NCBI GenBank assembly: GCA_023412755.1
Contig: JAEZCB010000030.1
Span: 1-6,535 of the forward strand
Source: Bacteroidota bacterium
Lineage (GTDB): Bacteria; Bacteroidota; Bacteroidia; Flavobacteriales_F; PHOS-HE28
Direction of reading: 5' to 3'
DNA: 6,535 nucleotides
Shown piece by piece: positions 4,719 to 6,535 of the stretch. The notes under the pieces are model-generated. The model saw only the letters and a list, made by a program, of their open reading frames with translations. It was not told the origin of the DNA and made no database searches. Made by a program: the position numbers and the translations under genes. Every line of letters starts with the position of its first letter. Within the stretch, counting starts at the first letter, position 1.

Positions 4719-6398
4719 ATGCGCTGGATCTTCTTCGCCTGCACCTGCCTGTTAAGCACGATCATGCAGGGCCAACTGCTTTCCGCCGGAACATCGTACA
4801 GCCGCGAGGACTCGCTGCGTGGCAGCATTGGCGCGGAAAGGGCATGGTGGAATGCCACGTACTATGACGTGAGCGTAAGACCCGACCTTTTGGAACAAAG
4901 CATCGCAGGCCAGACGGAGATCCACTTCACCGCCATAGAAGAAGGCCAGCGTATGCAGATCGACCTGCAACAGCCGCTGAAGGTGGATAGCATCCTACTG
5001 ATCAATGGCTCCAAGGGCACCATGGATCAGCCGGGTGCGAAAGTGGCCTACGTTCGTGAAGGAGATGTTGTCTGGGTGGACCTGCCCACACCACTGGCCG
5101 CGGGCAGAGCATCCATCCTACGGATCCATTACCATGGCCAGCCGCGGATCGCACGAATGCCACCCTGGGATGGCGGCTGGGTATGGGCAGCCGACCGGAA
5201 GGGCCGGCCTTGGGTGAGTGTGGCCTGCCAGGGTCTGGGGGCCAGCGTGTGGTACCCCTGCAAAGACCACCAGAGTGACGAACCGGATGATGGTGCGAGT
5301 TTGCGGATCACCATTCCGGACAGCTTGGTGGGTGTGGGCAATGGAAGGTTGAAGGATACTGTCGCCAATGATGACGGCACCACCACCTGGCACTGGGCCG
5401 TCACCTCCCCTATCAACACATACAACATCATTCCATACATCGGGAAGTATGTCCATTTCGGGGAGCACCACCAGGGGCTGCAAGGCAGGCTGGATGTGGA
5501 CCACTGGGTGCTGGAAGACGATCTGCAAAAGGCCAGGGAGCATTTCAAGCAGGTGATCCCCATGCTGGCGTGTTTCGAGGAAATGCTTGGGCCATTTCCC
5601 TGGTATGCCGATGGATTCAAGCTGGTGCAGGCGCCCTACCTGGGCATGGAGCACCAGAGTGCCATAGCCTATGGCAACGATTTCAAAATGGGGTACCGCG
5701 GGATGGACCTGAGCCGAAGCGGCCATGGCAACAGCTTCGATTACATCATTGTGCATGAGAGCGGGCATGAGTGGTATGGCAACAGCATCACCACAGCGGA
5801 TATCGCCGATATGTGGGTGCATGAGGGTTTCACCGTATACACGGAAGTGGCTTATGTGGAATGCATCGCGGGCAAAGAGGCCGGCAACGAATACCTCGTC
5901 GGCATGCGCCGCAACATCGTGAACGATAGACCTGTGATCGGCCCCTATGGTGTGAATGAGGAAGGCAGCAACGATATGTATTACAAAGGCGCGGCGGTGG
6001 TGCACATGGTTCGCGCCATGATGGCGGATGATGATGCCTTCTGGAGTATGCTCCGCGACATGAACAGGGAGTACCGGCACGCCATTGTCACCAGTGCCAT
6101 GATCGAAGATCTCCTGGACCAGCGTGTGGAGTACGATCTGCGGCCGTTCTTCGATCAATACCTGCGCACCACACGGGTGCCGCGACTGGAATGGCGTATG
6201 GAAAAAAGGCGGCTCAGCTACCGGTGGGCCGGAACTCTTTCAACCTTCAGCATGCCGGTGGATGTGCTGATCGACGGTGTCCCGATCCGGCTGGAACCGG
6301 CCACGGAGTGGAAAACGCTGGAAAGACGTGTGCGCAAAAGAACGGATCTGTTGGTGGATCCCCGCTACTATATCACATCCGCCAAGGTTGGCCGCTAA
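4719..6398 (+). CDS. Exported M1-family zinc metallopeptidase (aminopeptidase)
   Basis: A complete 559-residue protein. A signal peptide (residues 1-18, probable cleavage Gly18|Gln19) implies export. An N-terminal beta-rich domain (about 25-215, including WYPCKD at 178-183) precedes the catalytic domain. The zinc site is HESGH (His346, Glu347, His350) with the third ligand Glu369 exactly 18 residues later in ADMWVHEGF. The exopeptidase motif reads GMEHQ (309-313) where classical enzymes have GAMEN, and the catalytic tyrosine is probably Tyr421 in YYKG, as in leukotriene A4 hydrolase YEKG. A short helical region and a small beta domain close the protein, which is shorter than aminopeptidase N. 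The family removes N-terminal residues from peptides; a role in extracytoplasmic peptide scavenging is inferred. It has no T9SS sorting domain of its own. It lies 18 bases after the small exported gene, lacks a clear Shine-Dalgarno sequence, and its TAA overlaps the convergent gene's stop. Confidence 0.96.
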   Translation: MRWIFFACTCLLSTIMQGQLLSAGTSYSREDSLRGSIGAERAWWNATYYDVSVRPDLLEQSIAGQTEIHFTAIEEGQRMQIDLQQPLKVDSILLINGSKGTMDQPGAKVAYVREGDVVWVDLPTPLAAGRASILRIHYHGQPRIARMPPWDGGWVWAADRKGRPWVSVACQGLGASVWYPCKDHQSDEPDDGASLRITIPDSLVGVGNGRLKDTVANDDGTTTWHWAVTSPINTYNIIPYIGKYVHFGEHHQGLQGRLDVDHWVLEDDLQKAREHFKQVIPMLACFEEMLGPFPWYADGFKLVQAPYLGMEHQSAIAYGNDFKMGYRGMDLSRSGHGNSFDYIIVHESGHEWYGNSITTADIADMWVHEGFTVYTEVAYVECIAGKEAGNEYLVGMRRNIVNDRPVIGPYGVNEEGSNDMYYKGAAVVHMVRAMMADDDAFWSMLRDMNREYRHAIVTSAMIEDLLDQRVEYDLRPFFDQYLRTTRVPRLEWRMEKRRLSYRWAGTLSTFSMPVDVLIDGVPIRLEPATEWKTLERRVRKRTDLLVDPRYYITSAKVGR

Positions 6399-6535
6399 CG
6401 GTCGATCACTACCTGAACAGCACGGATACCCTGATCCGTAAGCATCCGTAGGCCGTAGATGCCCGGGGGGAGATGATGGACATCCATTCTCCCATCGGAT
6501 CCGATCACCGCCGATCGGACCTCTTTCCCCAGCGC
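6395..6535 (-). CDS. C-terminal T9SS sorting domain of a truncated secreted protein
   Basis: On the minus strand an open frame enters from the right edge and ends at TAG (6397-6395), giving 46 residues. It reads SAVIGSDGRMDVHHLPPGIY then GLRMLTDQGIRAVQVVIDR before the stop. The hydrophobic-polar alternation, the xxLPPGIYxLR core, and the final VVIDR at the very C terminus are the hallmarks of the type A T9SS C-terminal sorting domain, usually about 70-80 residues long. That domain directs cargo across the outer membrane through the type IX system, where it is normally cleaved off. The functional part of the protein lies outside the window, so the cargo is unknown. There is no start codon because the gene is cut by the window edge. 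Its stop overlaps the M1 peptidase stop tail-to-tail, and no terminator is visible beyond it. Confidence 0.87.
   Translation of the reverse strand, partial: ALGKEVRSAVIGSDGRMDVHHLPPGIYGLRMLTDQGIRAVQVVIDR

Noticed and set aside
5118..6158. A 346-codon open frame antisense to the M1 peptidase
   Set aside because: It lies wholly against a well-supported gene, is rich in His and Val as expected from the complement of this codon usage, and shows no recognisable domain.
6422..6439. A 6-base inverted repeat ACGGAT/ATCCGT just after the M1 stop as a terminator
   Set aside because: The stem is short, has no T-run and lies in the T9SS sorting-domain codons.
6500..6519. A hairpin, TCCGATC and GATCGGA with a 6-base loop, as terminator for the M1 gene
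   Set aside because: It is inside the convergent coding sequence, about 100 bases past the M1 stop, and has no T-run; it is probably a by-product of GATC-rich codons.

Overview
The window looks like a contig end from a member of the Bacteroidota, probably a Flavobacteriales-like lineage of fairly high GC. The evidence is a C-terminal fragment of a type IX secretion (T9SS) sorting domain, a DUF4350-MoxR-DUF58 operon of the Bacteroidota type, a ribosomal protein S16 with a long C-terminal extension, weak or absent Shine-Dalgarno sequences, and a TTG/TAnnTTTG-like promoter in front of rpsP. Genus or species cannot be told from this sequence.

Layout. Positions 1-24 are not genomic: they match the synthetic Nextera (Tn5 mosaic-end) sequencing adapter, and the open reading frame runs through it. 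Positions 25-3466 (+) hold three genes that overlap by 4 and 1 bases: a 5'-truncated DUF4350 membrane protein, a MoxR-type AAA+ ATPase and a DUF58 (VWA-like) membrane protein. A 203-base gap (3467-3669) follows, with one plain hairpin and the rho-independent terminator of rpsP, which lies on the minus strand at 4215-3670. A divergent spacer (4216-4355) carries the probable rpsP promoter and several inverted repeats, including a 16-base perfect palindrome over the next start codon. From 4356 (+) come a small exported protein of unknown function and, 18 bases later, an exported M1-family zinc aminopeptidase. Its stop codon overlaps the stop codon of a convergent gene entering from the right edge on the minus strand, of which only the C-terminal T9SS sorting domain is visible.

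How the genes fit together. The first three form one translationally coupled unit. MoxR ATPases paired with DUF58/VWA-like proteins are thought to act as chaperone-like remodelling systems at the membrane, and DUF4350 is a usual companion; the substrate is unknown. rpsP is a stand-alone housekeeping gene between two plus-strand units. The small exported protein and the M1 peptidase probably share a transcript and act outside the cytoplasm; the T9SS cargo gene is unrelated or only loosely related. I see no CRISPR array, transposon, phage gene, tRNA or rRNA. I found no convincing new multi-gene system; the most notable items are the adapter artefact, the start-codon palindrome and the overlapping convergent stop codons.
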